NCBI GenBank assembly: GCA_904397185.1
Contig: CAJFOL010000039.1
Span: 1-14,192 of the forward strand
Length of the DNA: 14,192 bases
Reading direction: 5' to 3'
DNA from: an uncultured Clostridia bacterium
GTDB lineage: Bacteria; Bacillota; Clostridia; Christensenellales; UBA1242
Positions within the stretch are counted from its first letter, which is position 1. Each line of letters starts with the position of its first letter. Positions 1 to 7,741 of the stretch are shown here, piece by piece. The notes below the pieces were generated by a model. It saw only the letters and a list, made by a program, of their open reading frames with translations. It made no database searches and was not told the DNA's origin. The position numbers were made by a program, and so were the translations under genes.

Positions 1-48
1 ATAAATTAAAAATAATGTAAAATAAAAAATTAAATAAAATGCATAAAA

Positions 49-88
49 TAAAAAATAACTATCGGTTTAATCGGTAGTTATCTTTTTT
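49..88. terminator. Bidirectional Rho-independent terminator downstream of nifJ
   Basis: A 10-bp stem (55-64 with 72-81, one G-T wobble) closes a 7-base loop. On the minus strand it is followed by TTTTTTATTTTA, so it would end the nifJ transcript about 50 bases after its stop codon. On the plus strand it is followed by CTTTTTT, so it can also stop transcription arriving from the left. The rest of 1-132 is plain AT-rich sequence with no gene. Confidence 0.8.
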
Positions 89-132
89 AAAATTACAAAA
101 ATTCTGCCATTTTTAGAATTTATTTATATTTT

Positions 133-3100
133 TTATTTATTTTCTGACATATTTTTTAAATCGTTATAATTTTCGATGGCATATTCTTTTTGTTTTTCTA
201 AAAGATTAATATTGCCTTTTTCAATCGTTGAGACAAATCGTCTTTCGCCTTTAAGAAAATCAAAATAATCATCACTTTTAAGCGGACTAAATAGTGTCAG
301 TTTTTTGTCAATAGGGTTATATTGATATGTTGGCCAAAAACCGCAATCAACGGCTTTTTTCATTTCGCCCATCATATTTGATAGGTCAAACCCTTGATTT
401 ACACAAGGAGCATATGCGATAATCAGTGACACACCATTATAATCCTGAGCATCTTTGAATGCCTTTATTGTTTGGTTGATATTTGCTCCAAGTGCAACTT
501 GAGCGACAAAGACATCTTTGTAAGTCATTGCAATTTCGCCTATATTTTTCTTTCGCACATTTTTGCCGTTTTCAGCAAATTTTACACTAGCACCTGTTGG
601 AGTGGCTTTGCTTTGTTGCCCACCAGTGTTAGAGTAGGTTTGATTGTCTAAAATTAAAATATTGACATTTTCTTTGCTCGCAAGGACATGGTCAAGTCCG
701 CCAAAACCAATGTCATAGGCCCAGCCGTCACCACCAATAATCCAAACTTTTTTGTCTTTATTTTGAGTGTATTCGTTTCCAAGTTTAACCCCAAGCCCAA
801 ACTCAGCATTATCTTCAAAAAGGCTGTTTGCCCAAAATATTCCATTTCCATTTTCGTCTTTTCCGTAAGGGCATGAGCCATAGGTTCCACCATAGATTGA
901 CGAGCATCCAGTTGCATTTGCGATCATGAGATTAGCCCCATTTAGCATAGTCAAAATTTTTATATAAGGTGTTTCGCCACACCCAGCACAGGCACCACTA
1001 AATCTAAACAGCGACCTTTCAAATTGCAAGCCCTTAGCGGTAGTAAGAGGGAATAACTTTTGTTTTACCATGGTGTAGTCTTTGTCTTGATTGTATTCTT
1101 GTACTTTTTCTTCCAGCAACTCTTCTGTTTCACATAGTGACAAGGCTTTTTTGATTGCAGGGCAGGTTTTAGCACAGACACCGCACCCAGTACAATCCTC
1201 GGGTGAAAGTAAAATTTTGAAAAGATTACCTTTCAAACCTATGGCTTTTACAAAACTATCCTTATCTTTAATGTTCTCGTCATTTTCATCGACCAGCAAA
1301 GCACTCAATGCCGAGTGAGGGCAGGCAAGCACACATTGTCCGCACTGAATGCAATTTTCTTTTATCCATTTAGGCAACCTTAAAGCAATGCCACGTTTTT
1401 CATATTGAGAGGTATCAAGTTCGCACGAGCCATCGCTATTAAATGCAGAGACAGGGATACTGTTGCCCTGTAATTTTTTTTGTTTTTTCATGATTTTTTG
1501 ATAGAAATCATTTTCATATTCTATTTCTGTCTTGTACTTTTTGCCTTTAAGCGAAGAAATGTCGACCTCTTCAATAGATTTAAGAGCAATATGCATAGCC
1601 TGAATGTTTTTATTTACGACTTCTTCGCCTTTTGATGCAAATAATTTCTTAATATCACTTTCAAGGTCTTTTATGATATCGTCTTCACTTAAAAGCCCAG
1701 TACATTTGAGAAGACCTGCCTGCATAATAATGTTGATTTTAGAACCGAGACTGCACTCACTTGCTATTTTTTGACCATTTATAACAAAAAGTTTTGCATT
1801 TGTCTCTTTAAGTTTGTTTACATAGCCAATAGGCAAAACTTTGCCAATTTCCTCTTTGTTGAAGATAGAATTGATAAGCACAACACCATTATTTTTTAAG
1901 CCATCAAGACAATTGTATCTAGTTACAAAAGAGAAGTTGTTTATAGAAATTACGTCCTCTTCGGTAATCAAATACTCACTTTTGATAGGATTATCAGACA
2001 ATCTTAAATGCGAAATTGTCAAACTTCCAGACTTTTTCGAGTCATATTCAAAATATCCTTGAACATATTTGTTGTAGTTTTCTCCCAAAATTTTTATCGT
2101 AGACTTGCTAGCAGAAACCGAGCCATCAGAGCCAAGCCCAAAAATTTTAATTTGAAAGTCGTCAATTTTTGATTTATAGCCCGACATTGGTAGAGAACTA
2201 TTATTTATGTCATCAACAATTCCAACTGTGAAGTTGTCTTTTAAAGTGCTATTCATGTTTTGATAAACACTATCCACACATGAAGGTGTGAAGTCTTTTC
2301 CGCCCAAACCATAGCGACCAGATAAAATTTTTATATCTTTGTTGTATTTTAAAATTGATGCCATAACGTCAAGGGCAAGTGGGGCAGTGGCACCATTTTC
2401 TTTTGTTCTATCAAGAACTGTAATAATCTTAGTACTTTTTGGCAATTTTTCAATAAATTTTTCTTGCAAAAAAGGTCGATAAAGCACAATTTTCACAAGC
2501 CCTATCTTTTTGTCCTTGTTTTGATTTATATATTCCTCAATTGTCTCACATGATGAGCCCATAGCGACAATTATGTGTTCTGCATTTGGATGCCCGTAAT
2601 ACTTGTATAACTCCAAATTGCTACCAGTTATCTTGTTGATATCTTCAAGAATTTCTGTCAAATCGTTGCCAATTTTGTCATATTTATATTGATTTGCCTC
2701 TCTGTTTTGGAAGAAAACATCAGGATTTTGAGCGGTTCCAAACTGTTTATCTTGATATGAAGACTTGAACTTTTCAAAATAGTCCTTTATAACAGATTTT
2801 ATCTCATTATCTTCAAATGTATTTATCTTTTGATATTCGTGACTTGTTCTAAAGCCGTCAAAGAAGTGCAGTACTGGGACACCACTTTTCATTGCTAGAG
2901 TATGGCTTGCCAGTGCAAGATAGTGACTATCTTGAACGGATGAGGAAGAGATTATTGCAAAGCCTGTATTTCTCACCGCCATAACATCAGAGTGGTCACA
3001 AAAGATAGAAAGGGCATGGCTTGCCACTGCACGTGCCGACACGTGAATAACAGCAGGCAAACCTTCACCAGCGATTTTGTACATATTAGGAATCATTAAT

Positions 3101-3366
3101 AACAGCCCTTGGCTTGAAGTGAAAGTAGTGCTGTAAGCATGAGATAAAACTGCACCATGCATAGTTCCAGCAACACCGCCTTCAGATTGCATTTCAATCA
3201 TTTTAACGTTTTGTCCAAAGATATTTTTTCTGCCCTTGCTATTTTGAGTAGAACAATATTCAGCCATAGGACTTGATGGTGTTATAGGGTAGATAGGAAT
3301 TACCTCAGACAGTTTATAAGCAATTTCGCCCACACAAGAGCAGGCATCAGTGATAATTTTTTTCAT
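133..3366 (-). CDS. nifJ: Pyruvate:ferredoxin (flavodoxin) oxidoreductase, compact form
   Basis: This is a single-chain PFOR that oxidises pyruvate with CoA to acetyl-CoA and CO2 and passes electrons to ferredoxin or flavodoxin in the cytoplasm. The start is the ATG at 3366, because AGGAG lies just upstream; an in-frame start further up at 3402 has no such site. This gives 1077 residues. The N-terminal pyruvate domain has YPITPSSP (Thr29) and the DGFRTSHE region. Two ferredoxin-type 4Fe-4S motifs follow: Cys672/675/678/682 and Cys725/728/731/735. The proximal cluster cysteines are Cys793, 796, 821 and 988. The thiamine-diphosphate domain has GGDGWAYDIGFGG near 875 and NTGGQQSKATP near 910. 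From family knowledge, the usual length is about 1170-1200. The shortfall sits largely between EFGLGV and VWIIGGDG, where relatives carry about 60-70 extra residues. All catalytic and cluster ligands are kept, so it should be active. Confidence 0.97.
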   Translation of the reverse strand: MKKIITDACSCVGEIAYKLSEVIPIYPITPSSPMAEYCSTQNSKGRKNIFGQNVKMIEMQSEGGVAGTMHGAVLSHAYSTTFTSSQGLLLMIPNMYKIAGEGLPAVIHVSARAVASHALSIFCDHSDVMAVRNTGFAIISSSSVQDSHYLALASHTLAMKSGVPVLHFFDGFRTSHEYQKINTFEDNEIKSVIKDYFEKFKSSYQDKQFGTAQNPDVFFQNREANQYKYDKIGNDLTEILEDINKITGSNLELYKYYGHPNAEHIIVAMGSSCETIEEYINQNKDKKIGLVKIVLYRPFLQEKFIEKLPKSTKIITVLDRTKENGATAPLALDVMASILKYNKDIKILSGRYGLGGKDFTPSCVDSVYQNMNSTLKDNFTVGIVDDINNSSLPMSGYKSKIDDFQIKIFGLGSDGSVSASKSTIKILGENYNKYVQGYFEYDSKKSGSLTISHLRLSDNPIKSEYLITEEDVISINNFSFVTRYNCLDGLKNNGVVLINSIFNKEEIGKVLPIGYVNKLKETNAKLFVINGQKIASECSLGSKINIIMQAGLLKCTGLLSEDDIIKDLESDIKKLFASKGEEVVNKNIQAMHIALKSIEEVDISSLKGKKYKTEIEYENDFYQKIMKKQKKLQGNSIPVSAFNSDGSCELDTSQYEKRGIALRLPKWIKENCIQCGQCVLACPHSALSALLVDENDENIKDKDSFVKAIGLKGNLFKILLSPEDCTGCGVCAKTCPAIKKALSLCETEELLEEKVQEYNQDKDYTMVKQKLFPLTTAKGLQFERSLFRFSGACAGCGETPYIKILTMLNGANLMIANATGCSSIYGGTYGSCPYGKDENGNGIFWANSLFEDNAEFGLGVKLGNEYTQNKDKKVWIIGGDGWAYDIGFGGLDHVLASKENVNILILDNQTYSNTGGQQSKATPTGASVKFAENGKNVRKKNIGEIAMTYKDVFVAQVALGANINQTIKAFKDAQDYNGVSLIIAYAPCVNQGFDLSNMMGEMKKAVDCGFWPTYQYNPIDKKLTLFSPLKSDDYFDFLKGERRFVSTIEKGNINLLEKQKEYAIENYNDLKNMSENK

Positions 3367-3383
3367 AATTTCTCCTACATTTA

Positions 3384-3412
3384 AGTATATATTTTTTTGC
3401 AAGTTTAGTCAA
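3384..3412 (-). promoter_or_regulatory. nifJ promoter
   Basis: On the minus strand, TTGACT (3407-3412) and TATACT (3384-3389) are separated by exactly 17 bases, a good vegetative sigma-A-type promoter. The start of transcription should fall near 3377, leaving a leader of only about 11 bases that is almost entirely the AGGAG ribosome-binding site. Confidence 0.75.
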
Positions 3413-3472
3413 ATAAAGCGAATAAAATTAATAAAAGTTTGAAAATCATTTTTTAATTTGTGCATATGTCAT

Positions 3473-3478
3473 TATAAT
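3473..3478 (+). promoter_or_regulatory. -10 box of truA, abutting the start codon
   Basis: A perfect TATAAT ends seven bases before the truA ATG, so the expected transcription start falls on the ATG itself. No convincing -35 box lies 16-18 bases upstream; TTGAAA at 3439-3444 is too far from it. There is no Shine-Dalgarno sequence before the ATG, which fits a leaderless mRNA. The alternative is that the motif is chance in AT-rich DNA and truA is transcribed some other way. Confidence 0.5.
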
Positions 3479-3484
3479 ATAAAT

Positions 3485-4219
3485 ATGAAGAGAGTACTAC
3501 TTACAATAGAATATGATGGAAGTGATTATTTTGGCTGGCAGAAACAACCAAATGTGAGGACAATTCAAGAAGAGATAGAGAAGGCTATTTTAGCAAGCAT
3601 CGGAGAGAAGGTAGAACTTTTCGGGAGCGGACGAACAGATGCAAAAGTCCATGCACTAGCACAGAAGGCACATTTTGATATGTCACTGCCTGTTCCAGTG
3701 GATAAACTTCCCGAGATATTAAACAATATCCTGCCAGGTGATATTGCAATAAAAGATGCCTGCGAAGTCGATAACGATTTTCATGCTCGGTTTTCCGTTC
3801 ATAAGAAATGTTACCGCTATAAGATATATAACAGCCCTATAAAAAATGCCTTTTTGTCTAAGCGATGCGGTATTGTAAAAAAGCCACTTGACGAGAAAAG
3901 GATGATAGAAGCGAGCAAGATTTTAATAGGCGAACATGACTTTAAAGGCTTCTGCTCGGCAAACACCAGTGTGGAAAATTTTGTTAGGACAATCTATGAT
4001 ATAAATATTGCCCGAAATGAAGATTTTATTAAAATAGACGTTTGTGGCAGTGGCTTTTTGTATAATATGGTCAGAATAATTGTCGGGACACTTGTAGATT
4101 ATGCCTTGGGCAAATTATCACTTGAGGATATTAGACTTGCACTAGAAACAGGTGACCGAAGCAAGAGCGGACAGACCATGAGTCCATACGGGTTATACCT
4201 TAAGGATGTTATCTATTAA
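3485..4219 (+). CDS. truA: tRNA pseudouridine(38-40) synthase TruA
   Basis: TruA converts uridines 38-40 in the anticodon stem-loop of many tRNAs to pseudouridine. The 244-residue product has the normal family length. It opens with the typical MKRVLLTIEYDGSDYFGWQ strand. The catalytic motif GSGRTDAKVHA is complete, with the nucleophile Asp52. The C-terminal part has the family motif GSGFLYNMVRIIVGTL and ends shortly after GQTMSPYGLYL, as in other TruA proteins. The reading frame can be extended upstream to a TTG at 3458, but the extra residues are not TruA-like and no ribosome-binding site supports them, so the ATG at 3485 is preferred. The gene is divergent from nifJ across a gap of about 120 bases and is 107 bases ahead of alaS. 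No strong terminator separates it from alaS. Confidence 0.97.
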   Translation: MKRVLLTIEYDGSDYFGWQKQPNVRTIQEEIEKAILASIGEKVELFGSGRTDAKVHALAQKAHFDMSLPVPVDKLPEILNNILPGDIAIKDACEVDNDFHARFSVHKKCYRYKIYNSPIKNAFLSKRCGIVKKPLDEKRMIEASKILIGEHDFKGFCSANTSVENFVRTIYDINIARNEDFIKIDVCGSGFLYNMVRIIVGTLVDYALGKLSLEDIRLALETGDRSKSGQTMSPYGLYLKDVIY

Positions 4220-4267
4220 AACCTATATAGATTATATTTTTTGTATGGTGCTATTTACCTAAAATGA

Positions 4268-4296
4268 TTGATTTTTTTGCTATATTATGCTAAAAT
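4268..4296 (+). promoter_or_regulatory. Probable alaS promoter with extended -10
   Basis: TTGATT (4268-4273) and TAAAAT (4291-4296) are spaced by 17 bases, and TGC precedes the -10 box as a TGn extension. Transcription would start near 4303, leaving a leader of about 24 bases that ends in the ribosome-binding site AGAGAGGA (4315-4322). No T-box or other leader regulation fits in so short a leader. Confidence 0.55.
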
Positions 4297-4326
4297 AACT
4301 TTTGTTAAATTATTAGAGAGGACGAA

Positions 4327-6144
4327 ATGAAAACTGATAGAGAACTTAAAGATTTATGGATAAAATTTTTTACTAAACATGGTTTTAAAAGAATACCAGG
4401 CTATTCAATAATTCCAGAGAATGACCCAACAGTACTTTTTACAACTGCTGGTATGCATCCGCTTGTGCCTTATCTTTTGGGCGAACCACATCCAGCAGGT
4501 GATAAGATATTTGACGTTCAAAGGTGCATAAGGACGAACGATATTGATGAAGTAGGCGATTCAAGCCACTTGACATTATTTGAAATGCTTGGCAACTGGA
4601 CACTTGGCAAATGCGACAAAAAAGAGATGATTAAACTTAGTTTTGAATTTTTGACAAGCCCAGAATACCTAAATATTCCAAAAGAACGTCTAGCCGTTTC
4701 AGTCTTTGCAGGTGATGAGACGGCACCAAGGGATGAAGAAGCATACAATGCTTGGCATGAGTGTGGTATAAAGGAAATATACTATCTTCCAAAAGAGAAC
4801 AACTGGTGGGCACTTGGTGGTGGTGTCGGACCATGCGGACCAGACACAGAGATGTTCTATGATACAGGCAAACCAAAGTGCAGTGAGAAATGTAATCCAT
4901 CATGCGACTGTGGAAAATATCTTGAGATTTGGAATGACGTATTCATGCAATATCGTGTTCGCACTCCAGGTGGAAAGGCAGAGAAACTTGAAAGACCAAA
5001 CATAGACACAGGTATGGGTCTTGAAAGAACGGTTACTGTTTTAAATGGAGCACAAAGTGTGTACGACTCGGGCTGTTTAAAAAAGGTAATCGACTTCATA
5101 GGCACCAAAGCAGAAAAAGGCTACGAAGAAAGTCAGCAGTGTAAACGCTCATATAGAATAATCACTGACCACTTAAGGTCATCAGTATTTATCCTTGGCG
5201 ATGCACATGGTGTTGTACCATCAAACGTTGGACAGGGGTATATTTTAAGAAGATTTATAAGACGTGCGGTAAACTGTGCAAGAAATATAGGTTTTGATAA
5301 CAAATATTTTGTAGATATTGCTGATATATATGTTGATGAGTATGGAAAAGACTATCAAGATATCCTGCAAAATAGAGATTTTATAAAGGATGAACTTGTC
5401 AAAGAAGTTGAAAAGTTTTCAAAGGCACTCGAAGAAGGTCATAGAGAATTTGAAAAAGTTATAAACGGCATTGAAAAGCACAAACAATTCGCTTTACAAA
5501 ATGGACAAGTGGTCGAAAATAAACTAAGTGGCAAGGCGGTGTTTAGATTGTATGATACATTTGGCTTTCCTTTTGAACTGACCAAAGAACTTGCCGAAGA
5601 ACGTGGTTACACGGTAGATAGGGCAGAATTTGATGAGAAATTCAAGGAACACCAAGAAAAATCAAGAGTTGCCTCGGCAGGAGTATTTAAAGGCGGGCTT
5701 GCAGATGACTCAAAACAGTCAGCAAGACTTCATACAGCGACTCACTTACTTTTGGCAGGACTTCAAAAAATGTTTGGCAGGCAGGTAGTACAAAAAGGCT
5801 CCAACATAACACCAGAACGTCTCCGCTTTGACTTTAACTTAGACCATAAAATGACAAAGGAAGAACTCGACGAAGTTGAGCAATTTGTAAATGATGCAAT
5901 CAAACGGGCTATTCCTGTGAAATGTGAGATAATGAGCCTTGACGAAGCGAAAAAACAGGGGGCTCATGGAACTTTCACCGATAAGTATGGTCAAGAGGTC
6001 AAAGTTTACACCATTGGAGATGTAAGCAAGGAGATTTGTGGAGGACCTCATGCTGAAAACACCAGTGAACTGCATCATTTTAAGATAATCAAAGAAGAAT
6101 CATCGTCAAGTGGTATTAGAAGAATAAAAGCCATCCTAGACTAA
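4327..6144 (+). CDS. alaS: Alanyl-tRNA synthetase, short form lacking the C-Ala domain
   Basis: This class II synthetase charges tRNA-Ala. The catalytic core is recognisable from GMHPLVPYLLG, the motif-2 region CIRTNDIDEVGD (67-78) with FEMLGNW, GPCGPDTEMFYD, and DTGMGLER (227-234). The tRNA-binding helical part includes QGYILRRFIRRAV. The editing domain is intact, with zinc-site residues His469 and His473 (HTATH) and Cys571 and His575 (CGGPH). The protein then stops at residue 605, whereas ordinary bacterial AlaRS has about 870 residues with a DHHA1/C-Ala domain. The sequence after the stop is a short spacer and a new gene with its own promoter, so a frameshift is unlikely. An unusual four-cysteine knuckle, Cys185/189/193/195, sits in the catalytic domain and may bind zinc. 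From memory, the short architecture resembles AlaRS of candidate-phyla bacteria and some gut Firmicutes; a database comparison would be needed to confirm this. The ATG follows AGAGAGGA. Confidence 0.93.
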   Translation: MKTDRELKDLWIKFFTKHGFKRIPGYSIIPENDPTVLFTTAGMHPLVPYLLGEPHPAGDKIFDVQRCIRTNDIDEVGDSSHLTLFEMLGNWTLGKCDKKEMIKLSFEFLTSPEYLNIPKERLAVSVFAGDETAPRDEEAYNAWHECGIKEIYYLPKENNWWALGGGVGPCGPDTEMFYDTGKPKCSEKCNPSCDCGKYLEIWNDVFMQYRVRTPGGKAEKLERPNIDTGMGLERTVTVLNGAQSVYDSGCLKKVIDFIGTKAEKGYEESQQCKRSYRIITDHLRSSVFILGDAHGVVPSNVGQGYILRRFIRRAVNCARNIGFDNKYFVDIADIYVDEYGKDYQDILQNRDFIKDELVKEVEKFSKALEEGHREFEKVINGIEKHKQFALQNGQVVENKLSGKAVFRLYDTFGFPFELTKELAEERGYTVDRAEFDEKFKEHQEKSRVASAGVFKGGLADDSKQSARLHTATHLLLAGLQKMFGRQVVQKGSNITPERLRFDFNLDHKMTKEELDEVEQFVNDAIKRAIPVKCEIMSLDEAKKQGAHGTFTDKYGQEVKVYTIGDVSKEICGGPHAENTSELHHFKIIKEESSSSGIRRIKAILD

Positions 6145-6163
6145 AAAAGTTTTTAGATAAAGG

Positions 6164-6192
6164 TTGTAAAATTAAATAATATATGCTATAAT
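6164..6192 (+). promoter_or_regulatory. Promoter of the DUF4097-type gene
   Basis: TTGTAA (6164-6169) and TATAAT (6187-6192) have a 17-base spacer, with TGC before the -10 box. The expected start is near 6199, exactly where the ribosome-binding site GGAGG (6199-6203) begins. The leader would be only about nine bases long. Confidence 0.75.
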
Positions 6193-6207
6193 ATATATGG
6201 AGGATAA

Positions 6208-7650
6208 ATGGCGGATAATAAAATGAAGAAAGGCTTTGCGACATATTTGCTTATATTGCTTTTAGTGATATTAGCAGCCTTTTTAATTGTAATAGTGATA
6301 ATGCTCTTTTCACCATTCCAAAATATAATAGGCTTTCAGTATATGACATATAATACCGACAATGACTATCAGTACAGGACGACTGCTGGAGAAGAGTTAG
6401 ACTTTTCGACTATAGATGAGATAAATATCAACTGTGACAAAGCATCAGTCAGGGTTGAAAGAGCGATTCAAGTTCAGGGCGATGCAATAAAATTTGAAAA
6501 TTATTGCAAAGGTTTTGCTTATGCAAGTGATAGGACAGATTTTACCTATGAAATTTATTTCTCAGATGCAGAGAAATCAATACTAAATGTAGAAGTACAC
6601 GAACCAGAGGGCTTTTTGTTCTTTGATGACAATATGGTAATAAGTATTATTGTTCCATCAACTTCCGAATATGCACTTGAAAACACTAAAGTCAATATAA
6701 GCACTGATAGTGGTAATGTTATGATAGCAAATCAAACAGCACTTGTAAGTGACGTGACAGTATCAGCACTTCGAAACTCTATTAGTTTAAATTCCTTTGA
6801 TATTCGTTCCAATAGAGGCAACGTGTATTTATATTCATATATTGATGACACCTTAGATGACGTTTTTATCAAAACAAATTCTGGTACCGTTTTCATGCAA
6901 ATAGACAAATATGACATAACAAACAGTATAGAATTCCACACAATATCTGGCAATGTAAGATTAAATAGCATAAATTACACAGGCGAAGAGGCAAATGTCG
7001 ACAACATTGTCTTTGATGTCGAAAATGGTGCTTTTAATGTTGAATCAGTTACAGGGAACATTAAGTTAAACATGGATAGCGGTTATCTTGATATAAACTC
7101 GCTACATGGGAACTTGTCATCAAGCGATTCGGTACAGCAAATGGAGAGTGCCGAAATAAGAGTAAATAGTATGAACGGCGATTTGAATTTGCCTTTTGCA
7201 AACAATTCAACAGTATCAGTAAATTCGCTTAGCAAAGACAATCAAGTCTTTATTAAGGGTAATGGTGGCAATATAACCATTGGAGAAATGGACGGATATG
7301 CTCACATTGAGACTACTTCTGGCAATGTAAATGTTACCAATTATTCAAATGATATGATAGTCAAAACCACGAGCGGAAATATAGATGTCAAATATGATAG
7401 CAATGCGATTGATAGCCAACTCATATTCTCATCATCGTCAGGTAGAATAGACATAGGAATAAGAAGTGGCTTTAAATGTATTGCAGAATTTTTGAACACA
7501 AACGGCAACCGTGACAACTCAAAAGTTGATATACAATTCCAAGTTGATGATTTTACCAATCCGCAACTTATAAATGTCAACAATGAGCAGGACGAGGGTA
7601 GCATAATGACAGTCACTTCAGACTCTGATGTTACAATTGCATTGATTTAA
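6208..7650 (+). CDS. Membrane-anchored DUF4097-type beta-repeat protein
   Basis: The 480-residue protein has a short charged N terminus (MADNKMKKG), one strongly hydrophobic segment (about residues 11-34) and then an extracytoplasmic domain with no further membrane span. That domain is built of short beta-strand repeats of the type SGNV-x-L/V, for example SGNVRLNSI, TGNIKLNMDSG, TTSGNVNVTN and TTSGNIDVKYD. This pattern is typical of the DUF4097 / putative adhesin (toast-rack-like) fold, a right-handed beta-helix-like stack. There is no signal-peptidase motif I trust, so a signal anchor is the better guess. The biochemical role is unknown; family members often sit near envelope-stress or two-component genes, but none is seen here. 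It has its own promoter, an AGGAGG-like site directly before the ATG, and a strong terminator, so it is a single-gene unit. Confidence 0.8.
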   Translation: MADNKMKKGFATYLLILLLVILAAFLIVIVIMLFSPFQNIIGFQYMTYNTDNDYQYRTTAGEELDFSTIDEININCDKASVRVERAIQVQGDAIKFENYCKGFAYASDRTDFTYEIYFSDAEKSILNVEVHEPEGFLFFDDNMVISIIVPSTSEYALENTKVNISTDSGNVMIANQTALVSDVTVSALRNSISLNSFDIRSNRGNVYLYSYIDDTLDDVFIKTNSGTVFMQIDKYDITNSIEFHTISGNVRLNSINYTGEEANVDNIVFDVENGAFNVESVTGNIKLNMDSGYLDINSLHGNLSSSDSVQQMESAEIRVNSMNGDLNLPFANNSTVSVNSLSKDNQVFIKGNGGNITIGEMDGYAHIETTSGNVNVTNYSNDMIVKTTSGNIDVKYDSNAIDSQLIFSSSSGRIDIGIRSGFKCIAEFLNTNGNRDNSKVDIQFQVDDFTNPQLINVNNEQDEGSIMTVTSDSDVTIALI

Positions 7651-7660
7651 TATGAAAACA

Positions 7661-7697
7661 AACCTTAATTTTAGCAAAATAAAATTAAGGTTTTTTG
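7661..7697 (+). terminator. Strong Rho-independent terminator
   Basis: A perfect 11-bp stem (7663-7673 with 7680-7690, CCTTAATTTTA against TAAAATTAAGG) has the six-base loop GCAAAA and is followed at once by TTTTTTG. It lies 12 bases after the stop of the DUF4097-type gene and just upstream of the next promoter, so it separates the two units. Confidence 0.92.
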
Positions 7698-7698
7698 T

Positions 7699-7726
7699 TT
7701 GCAAATTTGTGTTATTTTGTTATAAT
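7699..7726 (+). promoter_or_regulatory. Promoter of the SbcD/SbcC-like operon
   Basis: TTGCAA (7699-7704) and TATAAT (7721-7726) are spaced by 16 bases, and TGT precedes the -10 box (extended -10). The start would be near 7733, inside the ribosome-binding site AGAGG (7732-7736), giving a leader of about nine bases before the ATG at 7742. Confidence 0.75.
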
Positions 7727-7741
7727 TTATTAGAGGTTATA

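Noticed and set aside
3367..3402. Twelve-residue N-terminal extension of nifJ from an upstream in-frame start
   Set aside because: The extension overlaps the predicted leader and promoter -10 region, while AGGAG sits right before the ATG at 3366 and the protein family starts there.
4220..4326. T-box riboswitch upstream of alaS
   Set aside because: The whole gap is 107 bases and the predicted leader about 24; no specifier stem or T-box sequence is visible. The same holds for proS.
6143..6160. Short inverted repeat CTAAAA/TTTTAG just after alaS as a terminator
   Set aside because: The stem is only a few A-T pairs around a tiny loop and no T-tract follows; I do not call it.
7652..7741. Thirty-residue N-terminal extension of the SbcD-like protein
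   Set aside because: It would be encoded by the terminator hairpin and the promoter; the ATG at 7742 has its own ribosome-binding site and the family's usual N terminus.
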